Part shown: piece by piece, positions 11,442 to 23,900 of the stretch
Layout: every line of letters starts with the position of its first letter
Position numbering within the stretch: the first letter of the stretch is position 1
Origin: Aristolochia californica
Taxonomy: Eukaryota > Streptophyta > Magnoliopsida > Piperales > Aristolochiaceae
Reading direction: 5' to 3'
Length of the DNA stretch: 64,000 bases
NCBI GenBank assembly: GCA_029961685.1
Contig: JARWKL010000009.1
Location: 17,107,237 to 17,171,236, forward strand
Translations under genes and position numbers: made by a program
The notes under the pieces: generated by a model
Seen by the model: the letters and a program-made list of their open reading frames with translations, nothing else
Told to the model about the DNA's origin: nothing
Database searches by the model: none

Positions 11442-14400
11442 AGGTTGGAATTTGATAAAAGAAAGAGATTTTTCTACACATGCTTTAAAAAATGGATATG
11501 CATGCTTGAAACATGTTAAAGTTGCAAATGACCTATGGATCCAAACCTTTCAAAAAGAATAAAAAACTTCTCATTAAATTCTCAAGTGAACGTGTGGTGG
11601 GATATTTAACCGAGTCAAACAAGCAATTCTTTTGCCCATTAACAAAAAGCTGACCTAGCGATCATTGATCATTGTAAACTGATTTATCATGCGTAACGGG
11701 CCACATTTTTTTAAGGAATGACTTTTGGGTTGGGATTCAACACTCAGTTTAAAATTCCCTCGCCTCCCCTTTTCCCGACGATTGCAAAACCTGATATATA
11801 AGAACTAAAACGAGTTTTAAATCCCTAAAAATTACATAAACTTTTTGGAAATATCTCTCTCCATATTTTTGCATTGCGCATTTCCATTTTAGATGTGTAC
11901 ATTTTTTCTTCAATCAAAACTTGAGTTTTCACTTTTTCCTTCATCTCGTAGACAAAAAACAGAATAGATGACAACGAAATGAAAATTTTAGACTCTGTGT
12001 ATGGAGAAAATTTAAAGCAATAACAAACGTAAGTAAAGAAAATTTATTCACACACCACAAATGAAGAAAAAAGTTTTCTCATCCAAGTTTGGGAAAATCC
12101 ACTAGTTCAACAACCCCAACAGGTTGGAATTTGATAAAAGAAAGAAATTTTTCTACACATGCTTTAAAAAATGGATATGCATGCTTGAAACATGTTAAAG
12201 TTCCAAATGACCTATGGATCCAAACCTTTCAAAAAGAATAAAAAACTTCTCATTAAATTCTCAAGTGAACGTGCAGTGGGATATTTAACCGAGTCAAAGA
12301 AGCCATTATTGTGCCCATTAACAAAAAGCTGACCTAGCGATCATTGATCATTGTAAACTGATTTATCATGCGTAACGGGCCACATTTTTTTAAGGAATGA
12401 CTTTTGGGTTGGGATTCAACACTCAGTTTAAAATTCCCTATCCTCCCCTTTTCCCGACAATTGCAAAACTTGATATATAAAAACTAAAACGTGTTTTAAA
12501 TCCCTAAAAATTACATAAACTTTTTGGAAATATCTCTCTCCATATTTGTGCATTGCGCATTTCCATTTTAGATGTGTACATTTTTTCTTAAATCAAAACT
12601 TGAGTTTTCACTTTTTCCTTCATCTCGTAGACAAAAAACATAATAGAAGACAACGAAATGAAAATTTTAGACTCTGTGTATGGAGAAAATTTAAAGCAAC
12701 AACAAACGTAAGTAAAGAAAATTTATTCAGACACCAAAAATGAAGAAAAAAGTTTTCTCATCCAAGTTTGGGAAATTCCCCTAGTTCAACAACCCCATTA
12801 GGTTGGAATTTGATAAAAGAAAGAGATTTTTCTACACATGTTTTAAAAAATGGATATGCATGCTTGACACATGTTAAAGTTGCAAATGGCTTATGGATCC
12901 AAACCTTTCAAAAAGAATAAAAAACTTCTCATTAAATTCTCAAGTGAACGTGTGGAGGGATATTTAACCGAGTCAAACAAGCCATTATTTTGCCCATTAA
13001 CAAAAAGCTGACCTAGCGATCATTGATCATTGTAAACTGATTTATCATGAATAACGGGCCACAGTTTTTTTAAGGAATGACTTTTGGGTTGGGATTCAAC
13101 ACTCAGTTTAAAATTCCCTAGCCTCCCCTTTTCCCGACGATTGCAAAACCTGAAATATAAAAACTAAAACGAGTTTTAAATCCCTAAAAATTACATAAAC
13201 TTTTTGGAAATATCTCTCTCCATATTTGTGCATTGTGCATTTCCATTTTAGATGTGTACATTTTTCTTAAATCAAAACTTGAGTTTTCACTCTTTCCTTC
13301 ATCTCGTAGACAAAACACAGAATACATGACAACGAAATGAAAATTTAAGACTCTGTGTATGGAGAAAATTTAAAGCAATAACAAACGTAAGTAAAGAAAA
13401 TTTATTCACACACCACAAATGAAGAAAAAAGTTTTCTCATCCAAGTTTGGGAAATTCCACTAGTTCAACAACCCCAATAGGATGGAATTTGATAAAAGAA
13501 AGAGATTTTTCTACACATGCTTTAAAAAATGGATATGCATGCTTGAAACATGTTAAAGTTGCAAATGACCTATGGATCCAAACCTTTCAAAAAGAATAAA
13601 AAACTTCTCATTAAATTCTCAAGTGAACGTGCGGTGGGAAATTTAACCGAGTCAAAAAAGCCATTATTTTGCCCATTAAAAAAAAGCAGACCTAGCGATC
13701 ATTGATCATTGTAAACTGATTTATCATGCGTAACGGGCCACATATTTTTAAGGAATGACTTTTGGGCTGGGATTCAACACTCAGTTTAAAATTCCCTGGC
13801 CTCCCCTTTTCCCGACGATTGCAAAACCTGATACAAGAATGAGTTTTAAATCCCTAAAAATTACATAAACTTTTTGGGAATATCTCTCTCCATATTTGTG
13901 CATTCTGCATTTCCATTTTAGATGTGTACATTTTTCTTAAATCAAAACTTGAGTTTTCACTCTTTCCTTGATCTCGTAGACAAAAAAAAAAATAGATGAC
14001 AACGAAATGGAAATTTTAGACTCTGTGTATGGAGAAAATTCAAAGCAATAACAAACGTAAGTAAAGAAAATTTATTTACACACCACAAATGAAGAAAAAA
14101 GTTTTCTCATCCAAGTTTGGGAAATTCCACTAGTTCAACAACCCCAATAGGTTGGAATTTGATAAAAGAAAGAGATTTTTCTACACATGCTTTAAAAAAT
14201 GGATATGCATGCTTGAAACATGTTAAAGTTGCAAATGACCTATGGATCCAAACCTTTCAAAAAGAATAAAAAACTTCTCATTAAATTCTCAAGTGAACGT
14301 GTGGTGGGATATTTAACCGAGTCAAACAAGCAATTCTTTTGCCCACTAACAAAAAGCTGACCTAGCGATCATTGATCATTGTAAACTGATTTATCATGCG

Positions 14401-15496
14401 TAACGGGCCACATTTTTTTAAGGAAAGACTTTTGGGTTGGGATTCAACACTCAGTTTAAAATTCCCTCGCCTCCCCTTTTCCCGACGATTGCAAAACCTG
14501 ATATATAAAAACTAAAAGGAGTTTTAAATCCCTAAAAATTACATAAACTTTTAGGAAATATCTCTCTCCATATTTGTACATTGTGCATTTCCATTTTAGA
14601 TGTGTACATTTTTCTTAAATCAAAACTTGAGTTTTCACTCTTTCCTTCATCTCGTAGACAAAAAACAGAATAGATGACAACGAAATGAAAATTTTAGACT
14701 CTGTGTATGGAGAAAATTTAAAGCAATAACAAACGTAAGAAAAGAAAATTTATTCACACACCACAAATGAAGAAAAAAGTTTTCTCATCCAAGTTTGGGA
14801 AATTCCACTAGTTCAACAATCCCAATTGGGTGGAATTTGATAAAAGAAAGAGATTTTTCTACACATGCTTTAAAAAATGGATATGCATGCTTGAAACATG
14901 TTAAAGTTGCAAATGACCTATGGATCCAAACCTTTCAAAAAGAATAAAAAACTTCTCATTAAATTCTCAAGTGAACGTGCGGTGGGAAATTTAACCGAGT
15001 CAAAAAAGCCATTATTTTGCCCATTAAAAAAAAGCAGACCTAGCGATCATTGATCATTGTAAACTGATTTATCATGCGTAACGGGCCACATATTTTTAAG
15101 GAATGACTTTTGGGCTGGGATTCAACACTCAGTTTAAAATTCCCTGGCCTCCCCTTTTCCCGACGATTGCAAAACCTGATACAAGAACGAGTTTTAAATC
15201 CCTAAAAATTACATAAACTTTTTGGCAATATCTCTCTCCATATTTGCGCATTCTGCATTTCCATTTTAGATGTGTACATTTTTCTTAAATCAAAACTTGA
15301 GTTTTCACTCTTTCCTTGATCTCGTAGACAAAAAAAAAAATAGATGACAACGAAATGGAAATTTTAGACTCTGTGTATGGAGAAAATTCAAAGCAATAAC
15401 AAACGTAAGTAAAGAAAATTTATTTACACACCACAAATGAAGAAAAAAGTTTTCTCATCCAAGTTTGGGAAATTCCACTAGTTCAACAACCCCAAC
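11442..15496 (+). repeat. Hexamer higher-order repeat (4055 bp), copy 2
   Basis: Monomers start at 11492, 12171, 12850, 13529, 14199 and 14877, each exactly 4055 bp after its counterpart. The match to copy 1 runs on past this unit to 15773 with one substitution (G at 15599 versus A at 11544), so the array amounts to about 2.07 copies. At 15774 it switches to a different monomer type. Confidence 0.88.
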
Positions 15497-18059
15497 AGGT
15501 TGGAATTTGATAAAAGAAAGAGATTTTTCTACACATGCTTTAAAAAATGGATATGCATGCTTGAAACATGTTAAAGTTGCAAATGACCTATGGATCCAGA
15601 CCTTTCAAAAAGAATAAAAAACTTCTCATTAAATTCTCAAGTGAACGTGTGGTGGGATATTTAACCGAGTCAAACAAGCAATTCTTTTGCCCATTAACAA
15701 AAAGCTGACCTAGCGATCATTGATCATTGTAAACTGATTTATCATGCGTAACGGGCCACATTTTTTTAAGGAAAGACTTTTGGGTTGGGATTCAACACTC
15801 AGTTTAAAATTCCCTCGCCTCCCCTTTTCCCGACGATTGCAAAACCTGATATATAAAAACTAAAACGAGTTTTAAATCCCTAAAAATTACATAAACTTTT
15901 AGGAAATATCTCTCTCCATATTTGTACATTGTGCATTTCCATTTTAGATGTGTACATTTTTCTTAAATCAAAACTTGAGTTTTCACTCTTTCCTTCATCT
16001 CGTAGACAAAAAACAGAATAGATGACAACGAAATGAAAATTTTAGACTCTGTGTATGGAGAAAATTTAAAGCAATAACAAACGTAAGAAAAGAAAATTTA
16101 TTCACACACCACAAATGAAGAAAAAAGTTTTCTCATCCAAGTTTGGGAAATTCCACTAGTTCGACAATCCCAATAGGGTGGAATTTGATAAAAGAAAGAG
16201 ATTTTTCTACACATGCTTTAAAAAATGGATATGCATGCTTGAAACATGTTAAAGTTGCAAATGACCTATGGATCCAAACCTTTCAAAAAGAATAAAAAAC
16301 TTCTCATTAAATTCTCAAGTGAACGTGCGGTGGGAAATTTAACCGAGTCAAAAAAGCCATTATTTTGCCCATTAAAAAAAAGCAGACCTAGCGATCATTG
16401 ATCATTGTAAACTGATTTATAATGCGTAACGGGCCACATATTTTTAAGGAATGACTTTTGGGCTGGGATTCAACACTCAGTTTAAAATTCCCTGGCCTCC
16501 CCTTTTCCCGACGATTGCAAAACCTCATACAAGAACGAGTTTTAAATCCCTAAAAATTACATAAACTTTTTGGAAATATCTCTCTCCATATTTGTGCATT
16601 CTGCATTTCCATTTTAGATGTGTACATTTTTCTTAAATCAAAACTTGAGTTTTCACTCTTTCCTTGATCTCGTAGACAAAAAAAAAAATAGATGACAACG
16701 AAATGGAAATTTTAGACTCTGTGTATGGAGAAAATTCAAAGCAATAACAAACGTAAGTAAAGAAAATTTATTTACACACCATAAATGAAGAAAAAAGTTT
16801 TCTCATCCAAGTTTGGGAAATTCCACTAGTTCAACAACCCCAATAGGTTGGAATTTGATAAAAGAAAGAGATTTTTCTACACATGGTTTAAAAAATGGAT
16901 ATGCATGCTTGAAACATGTTAAAGTTGCAAATGACCTATGGATCCAAACCTTTCAAAAAGAATAAAAAACTTCTCATTAAATTCTCAAGTGAACATGTGG
17001 TGGGATATTTAACCGAGTCAAACAAGCAATTCTTTTGCCCATTAACAAAAAGCTGACCTAGCGATCATTGATCATTGTAAACTGATTTATCATGCGTAAC
17101 GGGCCACATTTTTTTAAGGAATGACTTTTGGGTTGGGATTCAACACTCAGTTTAAAATTCCCTCGCCTCCCCTTTTCCCGACGATTGCAAAACCTGATAT
17201 ATAAAAACTAAAACGAGTTTTAAATCCCTAAAAATTACATAAACTTTTTGGAAATATCTCTCTCCATATTTTTGCATTGAGCATTTCCATTTTAGATGTG
17301 TACATTTTTTCTTCAATCAAAACTTGAGTTTTCACTTTTTCCTTCATCTCGTAGACAAAAAACAGAATAGATGACAACGAAATGAAAATTTTAGACTCTG
17401 TGTATGGAGAAAATTTAAAGCAATAACAAACGTAAGTAAAGAAAATTTATTCACACACCACAAATGAAGAAAAAAGTTTTCTCATCCAAGTTTGGGAAAA
17501 TCCACTAGTTCAACAACCCCAACAGGTTGGAATTTGATAAAAGAAAGAAATTTTTCTACACATGCTTTAAAAAATGGATATGCATGCTTGAAACATGTTA
17601 AAGTTCCAAATGACCTATGGATCCAAACCTATCAAAAAGAATAAAAAACTTCTCATTAAATTCTCAAGTGAACGTGCAGTGGGATATTTAACCGAGTCAA
17701 AGAAGCCATTATTGTGCCCATTAACAAAAAGCTGACTTAGCGATCATTGATCATTGTAAACTGATTTATCATGCGTAACGGGCCACATTTTTTTAAGGAA
17801 TGACTTTTGGGTTGGGATTCAACACTCAGTTTAAAATTCCCTAGCCTCCCCTTTTCCCGACGATTGCAAAACTTGATATATAAAAACTAAAACGAGTTTT
17901 AAATCCCTAAAAATTACATAAACTTTTTGGAAATATCTCTCTCCATATTTGTGCATTGCGCATTTCCATTTTAGATGTGTACATTTTTTCTTAAATCAAA
18001 ACTTGAGTTTTCACTTTTTGCTTCATCTCGTAGACAAAAAACAGAATAGATGACAACGA
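15497..18059 (+). repeat. Zone B, last part: truncated third hexamer, dimer copy and older monomers
   Basis: Monomers start at 15547, 16225, 16895 and 17574. The first ~280 bp complete the partial third hexamer copy (to 15773). From 15774 to about 16890 the sequence follows 14426-15542 at a shift of 1348 bp (two monomers), with several substitutions such as AATGCG near 16421. The monomers at 16895 and 17574 resemble those at 7437 and 8116 (CATTTTTGCATTGAGC, AAAGAAGCCATTATTGTGCC) at a shift of 9458 bp. The monomer at 15547 is thus a chimera of the 11492 type and the 14199 type. Confidence 0.75.
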
Positions 18060-19623
18060 AATGAAAATTTTAGACTCTGTGTATGGAGAAAATTTAAAGC
18101 AATAACAAACGTAAGTAAAGAAAATTTATTCACACACCACAAATGAAGAAAAAAGTTTTCTCATCCAAGTTTGGGAAATTCCACTAGTTCAACAACCCCA
18201 ATAGGTTGGAATTTGATAAGAAAGATATTTTTCTACACATGCTTTAAAAAATGGATATGCATGCTTGAAACATGTTAAAGTTGCAAATGACCTATGGATC
18301 CAAACCTTTCAAAAAGAATAAAAAACTTCTCATTAAATTCTCAAGTGAACGTGCGGTGGGATATTTAACCGAGTCAAACAGGCCATTATTTTGCCCATTA
18401 ACAAAAAGCTGACCTAGCGATCATTGATCATTGTAAACTGATTTATCATGCGTAACGGGCCACATTTTTTTAAGGAATGACTTTTGGGTTGGGATTCAAC
18501 ACTCAGTTTAAAATTCCCTCGCCTTCCCTTTTCCCGACGATTGCAAAACCTGATATATAAAAACTAAAACGAGTTTTAAATCCCTAAAAATTACATAAAC
18601 TTTTTGGAAATATCTCTCTCCATATTTGTGCATTGTGCATTTCCATTTTAGATGTGTACATTTTTCTTAAATCAAAACTTGAGTTTTCACTCTTTCCTTC
18701 ATCTCGTAGACAAAAAACAGAATAGATGACAACGAAATGAAAATTTTAGACTCTGTGTATGGAGAAATTTCAAAGCAATAATAAACGTAAGTTAAGAAAA
18801 TTTATTCACACACCACAAATGAAGAAAAAAGTTTTCTCATCCAAGTTTGGGAAATTCCACTAGTTCAACAACCCCAATAGGTTGGAATTTGATAAGAAAG
18901 AGATTTTTCTACGCAAGCTTTAAAAAATGGATATGCATGCTTGAAACATGTTAAAGTTGCAAATGACCTATGGATCCAAACCTTTCAAAAAGAATAAAAA
19001 ACTTCTCATTAAATTCGCCAGTGAACGTGCGGTGGGATATTTAACCGAGTCAAACAAGCCATTATTTTGCCCATTAAATAAAAGCAGACCTAGCGATAAT
19101 TGATCATTGTAAACTGATTTATCATGCATAACGGACCACATATTTTTAAGGAATGACTTTTGGGCTGGGATTCAACACTCAGTTTAAAATTCCCTCGCCT
19201 CCCCTTTCCCGACGATTGCAAAACCTGATATATAAAAACTAAAACGAGTTTTAAATCCCTAAAAATTACATAAACTTTTTGGAAATATCTCTCTCCATAT
19301 TTGTGCATTCTTCATTTCCATTTTAGATGTGTACATTTTTCTTAAATCAAAACTTGAGTTTTCACTCTTTCCTTCATCTCGTAGACAAAAAAAAAAAATA
19401 GATGACAACGAAATGGAAATTTTAGACTCTGTGTATGGAGAAAAATCAAAGCAATAACAAACGTAAGTAAATAAAATTTATTTACACACCACAAATGAAG
19501 AAAAAAGTTTTCTCATCCAAGTTTGGAAAATTCCACAAGTTCAACAACCCCAATAGTTTGGAATTTGATAAAAGAAAGAGATTTTTCTACACATGCTTTA
19601 AAAAATGGATATGCATGCTTGAA
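18060..19623 (+). repeat. Block shared with HOR interior (partner 26180-27743)
   Basis: This 1564-bp stretch, which includes the monomers at 18251 and 18927, matches 26180-27743 at a shift of 8120 bp. I found one substitution inside (C at 18242 versus G at 26362). It is bounded by mismatches at 18059/26179 and 19624/27744. It lies outside the 8797-bp HOR array, and the shift is one monomer (677 bp) short of the HOR period. It therefore records an exchange or conversion out of register. Shared marks include AAGATATTTTTC, ACGCAAGCTTT, AAATTCGCCAGTG and CATAACGGACC. Confidence 0.85.
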
Positions 19624-20992
19624 ACATGTTAAAGTTCCAAATGACCTATGGATCCAAACCTTTCAAAAAGAATAAAAAACTTCTCATTAAATTCTCAAGT
19701 GAACGTGCAGTGGGATATTTAACCGAGTCAAAGAAGCCATTATTGTGCCCATTAACAAAAAGCTGACCTAGCGATCATTGATCATTGTAAACTGATTTAT
19801 CATGCGTAACGGGCCACATTTTTTTAAGGAATGACTTTTGGGTTGGGATTCAACACTCAGTTTAAAATTCCCTAGCCTCCCCTTTTCCCGACGATTGCAA
19901 AACTTGATATATAAAAACTAAAACGAGTTTTAAATCCCTAAAAATTACATAAACTTTTTGGAAATATCTCTCTCCATATTTGTGCATTGCGCATTTCCAT
20001 TTTAGATGTGTACATTTTTTCTTAAATCAAAACTTGAGTTTTCACTTTTTGCTTCATCTCGTAAACAAAAAACATAATAGAAGACAACGAAATGAAAATT
20101 TTAGACTCTGTGTATGGAGAAAATTTAAAGCAATAACAAACTTAAGTAAAGAAAATTTATTCACACACCACAAATGAAGAAAAAAGTTTTCTCATCCAAG
20201 TTTTGGAAATTCCACTAGTTCAACAACCCCAATAGGTTGGAATTTGATAAAAGAAAGAGATTTTTCTACACATGCTTTAAAAAATGGATATGCATGCTTG
20301 AAACATGTTAAAGTTGCAAATGGCTTATGGATCCAAACCTTTCAAAAAGAATAAAAAACTTCTCACTAAATTCTCAAGTGAACGTGTGTAGGGATATTTA
20401 ACCGAGTCAAACAAGCCATTATTTTGCCCATTAACAAAAAGCTGACCTAGCGATCATTGATCATTGTAAACTGATTTATCATGAATAACGGGCCACATTT
20501 TTTTAAGGAATGACTTTTGGGTTGGGATTCAACACTCAGTTTAAAATTCCCTAGCCTCCCCTTTTCCCGACGATTGCAAAACCTGAAATATAAAAACTAA
20601 AACGAGTTTTAAATCCCTAAAAATTACATAAACTTTTTGGAAATATCTCTCTCCATATTTGTGCATTGTGCATTTCCATTTTAGATGTGTACATTTTTCT
20701 TAAATCAAAACTTGAGTTTTCACTCTTTCCTTCATCTCGTAGACAAAACACAGAATACATGACAACGAAATGAAAATTTTAGACTCTGTGTATGGAGAAA
20801 ATTTAAAGCAATAACAAACGTAAGTAAAGAAAATTTATTCACACACCACAAATGAAGAAAAAAGTTTTCTCATCCAAGTTTGGGAAATTCCACTAGTTCA
20901 ACAACCCCAATTGGTTGGAATTTGATAAAAGAAAGAGATTTTTCTACACATGCTTTAAAAAATGGATATGCATGCTTGAAACATGTTAAAGT
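19581..20992 (+). repeat. Dispersed block, copy 2 (partner 5387-6798)
   Basis: This is the 14194-bp-distant partner of 5387-6798 and holds the monomers at 19605 and 20284. It overlaps the end of the 18060-19623 block by about 40 bp of invariant sequence, so two copied blocks of different origin abut at about 19.6 kb. Its right part (from 20588) is also the start of the 13-mer HOR array. The first repeat of that HOR therefore begins inside this block. Confidence 0.8.
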
Positions 20993-23900
20993 ATCAAATG
21001 ACCTATGGATCCAAACCTTTCAAAAAGAATAAAATATTTCTCATTAAATTCTCAAGTGAACGTGCGGTGGGATATTTAACCGAGTCAAACAAGCCATTAT
21101 TTTGCCCATTAACAAAAAGCTGACCTAGCGATCATTGATCATTTTAAACTGATTTATCATGCGTAACGGGCCACATTTTTTTAAGGAATTACTTTTGGGT
21201 TGGGATTCAACACTCACTTTAAAATTCCCTTGCCTCCCCTTTTCCCGACGATTGCAAAAACTGATATATAAAAACTAAAACGAGTTTTAAATCCCTAAAA
21301 ATTACATAAACTTTTTGGAAATATATCTCTCCATATTTGTGCATTGCGCATTTCCATTTTAGATGTGTACATTTTTACTTAAATCAAAACTTGAGTTTTC
21401 ACTTTTTCCTTCATCTCGTTGACAAAAAACAGAATAGATGACAACGAAATGAAAATTTTAGACTCTGTGTTTGGAGAAAATTTAAAGCAATAACAAACAT
21501 AAGTAAAGAAAATTTATTCACACATCACAAATGAAGAAAAAAGTTTTCTTATCCAAGTTTGGGAAATTCCACTAGTTCAACAACCCCAATAGGTTGGAAT
21601 TTGATAAAAGAAAGAGATTTTTCTACACATGCTTTAAAAAATGGATATGCATGCTTGAAACATCTTAAATTTGCAAATGACCTATGGATCCAAACCTTTC
21701 AAAAAGAATAAAAAACTTCTCATTAAATTCTCAAGTGAACGTGCAGTGGGATATTTAACCGAGTCAAAAAAGCCATTATTTTGCCCATTAACAAAAAGCT
21801 AACCTAGCGATCATTGATCATTGTAAACTGATTCATCATGCGTAACGGGCCACATTTTTTTAAGGAATGACTTTTGGGTTGGGATTCAACACTCAGTTTA
21901 AAATTCCCTCGCCTCCCCTTTTCCCGACGATTGCAAAACCTGATATATAAAAACTAAAACGAGTTTTAAATCCCTAAAAATTACATAAACTTTTTGGAAA
22001 TATCTCTCTCCATATTTGTGCATTGCACATTTCCATTTTAGATCTGTACATTTTTTATTCAATCAAAACTTGAGTTTTCACTTTTTCCTTCATCTCGTAG
22101 ACAAAAAACAGAATAGATGACAACGAAATGAAAATTTTAGACTCTGTGTATGGAGAAAATTTAAAGCAATAACAAACGTAAGTAAAGAAAATTTATTCAC
22201 ACACCACAAATGAAGAAAAAAGTTTTCTCATCCAAGTTTGGGAAATTGCACTAGTTCAACAACCCCAATAGGTTGGAATTTGATAAGAAAGTGATTTTTC
22301 TACACATGCTTTAAAAAATGGATATACATGCTTGAAACATGTTAAAGTTGCAAATGACCTATGGATCCAAACCTTTCAAAAATAATAAAAAACTTCTCAT
22401 TAAATTCTCAAGTGAACGTGCGAGGGGATATTTAACCGAGTCAAAGAAGCCATTATTGTGCCCATTAACAAAAAGCTGACCTAGCGATCATTGATCATTG
22501 TTAACTGATTTATCATGCGTAACGGGCCACATTTTTCTAAGGAATGACTTTTGGGTTGGGATTCAACACTCAGTTTAAAATTCCCTCGCCTCCCCTTTTC
22601 CCGATAATTGCAAAACCTGATATATAAAAACTAAAACGAGTTTTAAATCCCTAAAAATTACATAAACTTTTTGGAAATATCTCTCTCCATATTTGTGCAT
22701 TGCGCATTTCCATTTTAGATGGCTACATTTTTTCTTAAATCAAAACTTGAGTTTTCACTTTTTCCTTCATCTCGTAGACAAAAAACAGATTAGATGACAA
22801 CGAAATGAAAATTTTAGACTCTGTGTAAGGAGAAAATTTAAAGCAACAACAAACGTATGTAAAGAAAATTTATTCACACACCACAAATGATGAAAAAATT
22901 TCTCTCATCCAAGTTTGGGAATTTCCACTAGTTCAACAACCCAAGTTGGTTGGAATTTGATAACAAAGAGATTTTTCAACTCATGCTTTAAAAAATGGAT
23001 ATGCATGCTTGAAACATGTTAAAGTTGCAAATGACCTATGGATCCAAACCTTTCAAAAAAAATAAAAAACTTCTCATTAAATTCTCAAGTGAACGTGGGA
23101 TATTTAACCGAGTCAAACAAGCCATTATATTGCCCATTAACAAAAAGCTGACCTAGCGATCATTAATCATTGTAAACTGATTTATCATGCGTAACGGGCC
23201 ACATTTTTTTAAGGAATGACTTTTGGGTTGGGATTCAACACTCAGTTTAAAATTCCCTCGCCTCCCCTTTTCCCGACGATTGCAAAACCTGATATATAAA
23301 AACTAAAACGAGTTTTAAATCCCTAAAAATTACAGAAAATTTTTGGAAATATCTCTCTCCATATTTGTGCATTGCGCATTTCCATTTTAGATGTGTACAT
23401 TTTTTCTTAAATCAAAACTTGAGTTTTCACTTTTTCCTTCATCTTGTAGACAAAAAACAGAATAGATGACAACGAAATGAAAATTTTATACTCTGTCTAT
23501 GGAGAAAATTTAAAGCAATAACAAACGTAAGTAAAGAAAATTTATTCACACACCACAAATGAAGAAAAAAGTTTTCGCATCCAACTTTGGGAAATTCCAC
23601 TAGTTCAACAACCCCAATAGGTTGGAATTTGATAAAAGAAAGAGATTTTTCTACACATGCTTTAAAAAATGGATATGCATGCTTGAAACATGTTAAAGTT
23701 GCAAATGACCTGTGGATCCAAACCTTTCAAAAAGAATAAAAAACTTCTCATTAAATTCTCAAGTGAACGTGCGGTGGGATATTTAACCGAGTCAAAGAAG
23801 CCATTATTGTTCCCATTAACAAAAAGCTGACCTAGCGATCATTGATCATTGTTAACTGATTTATCATGCGTAACGGGCCACATTTTTTTAAGGAATGACT

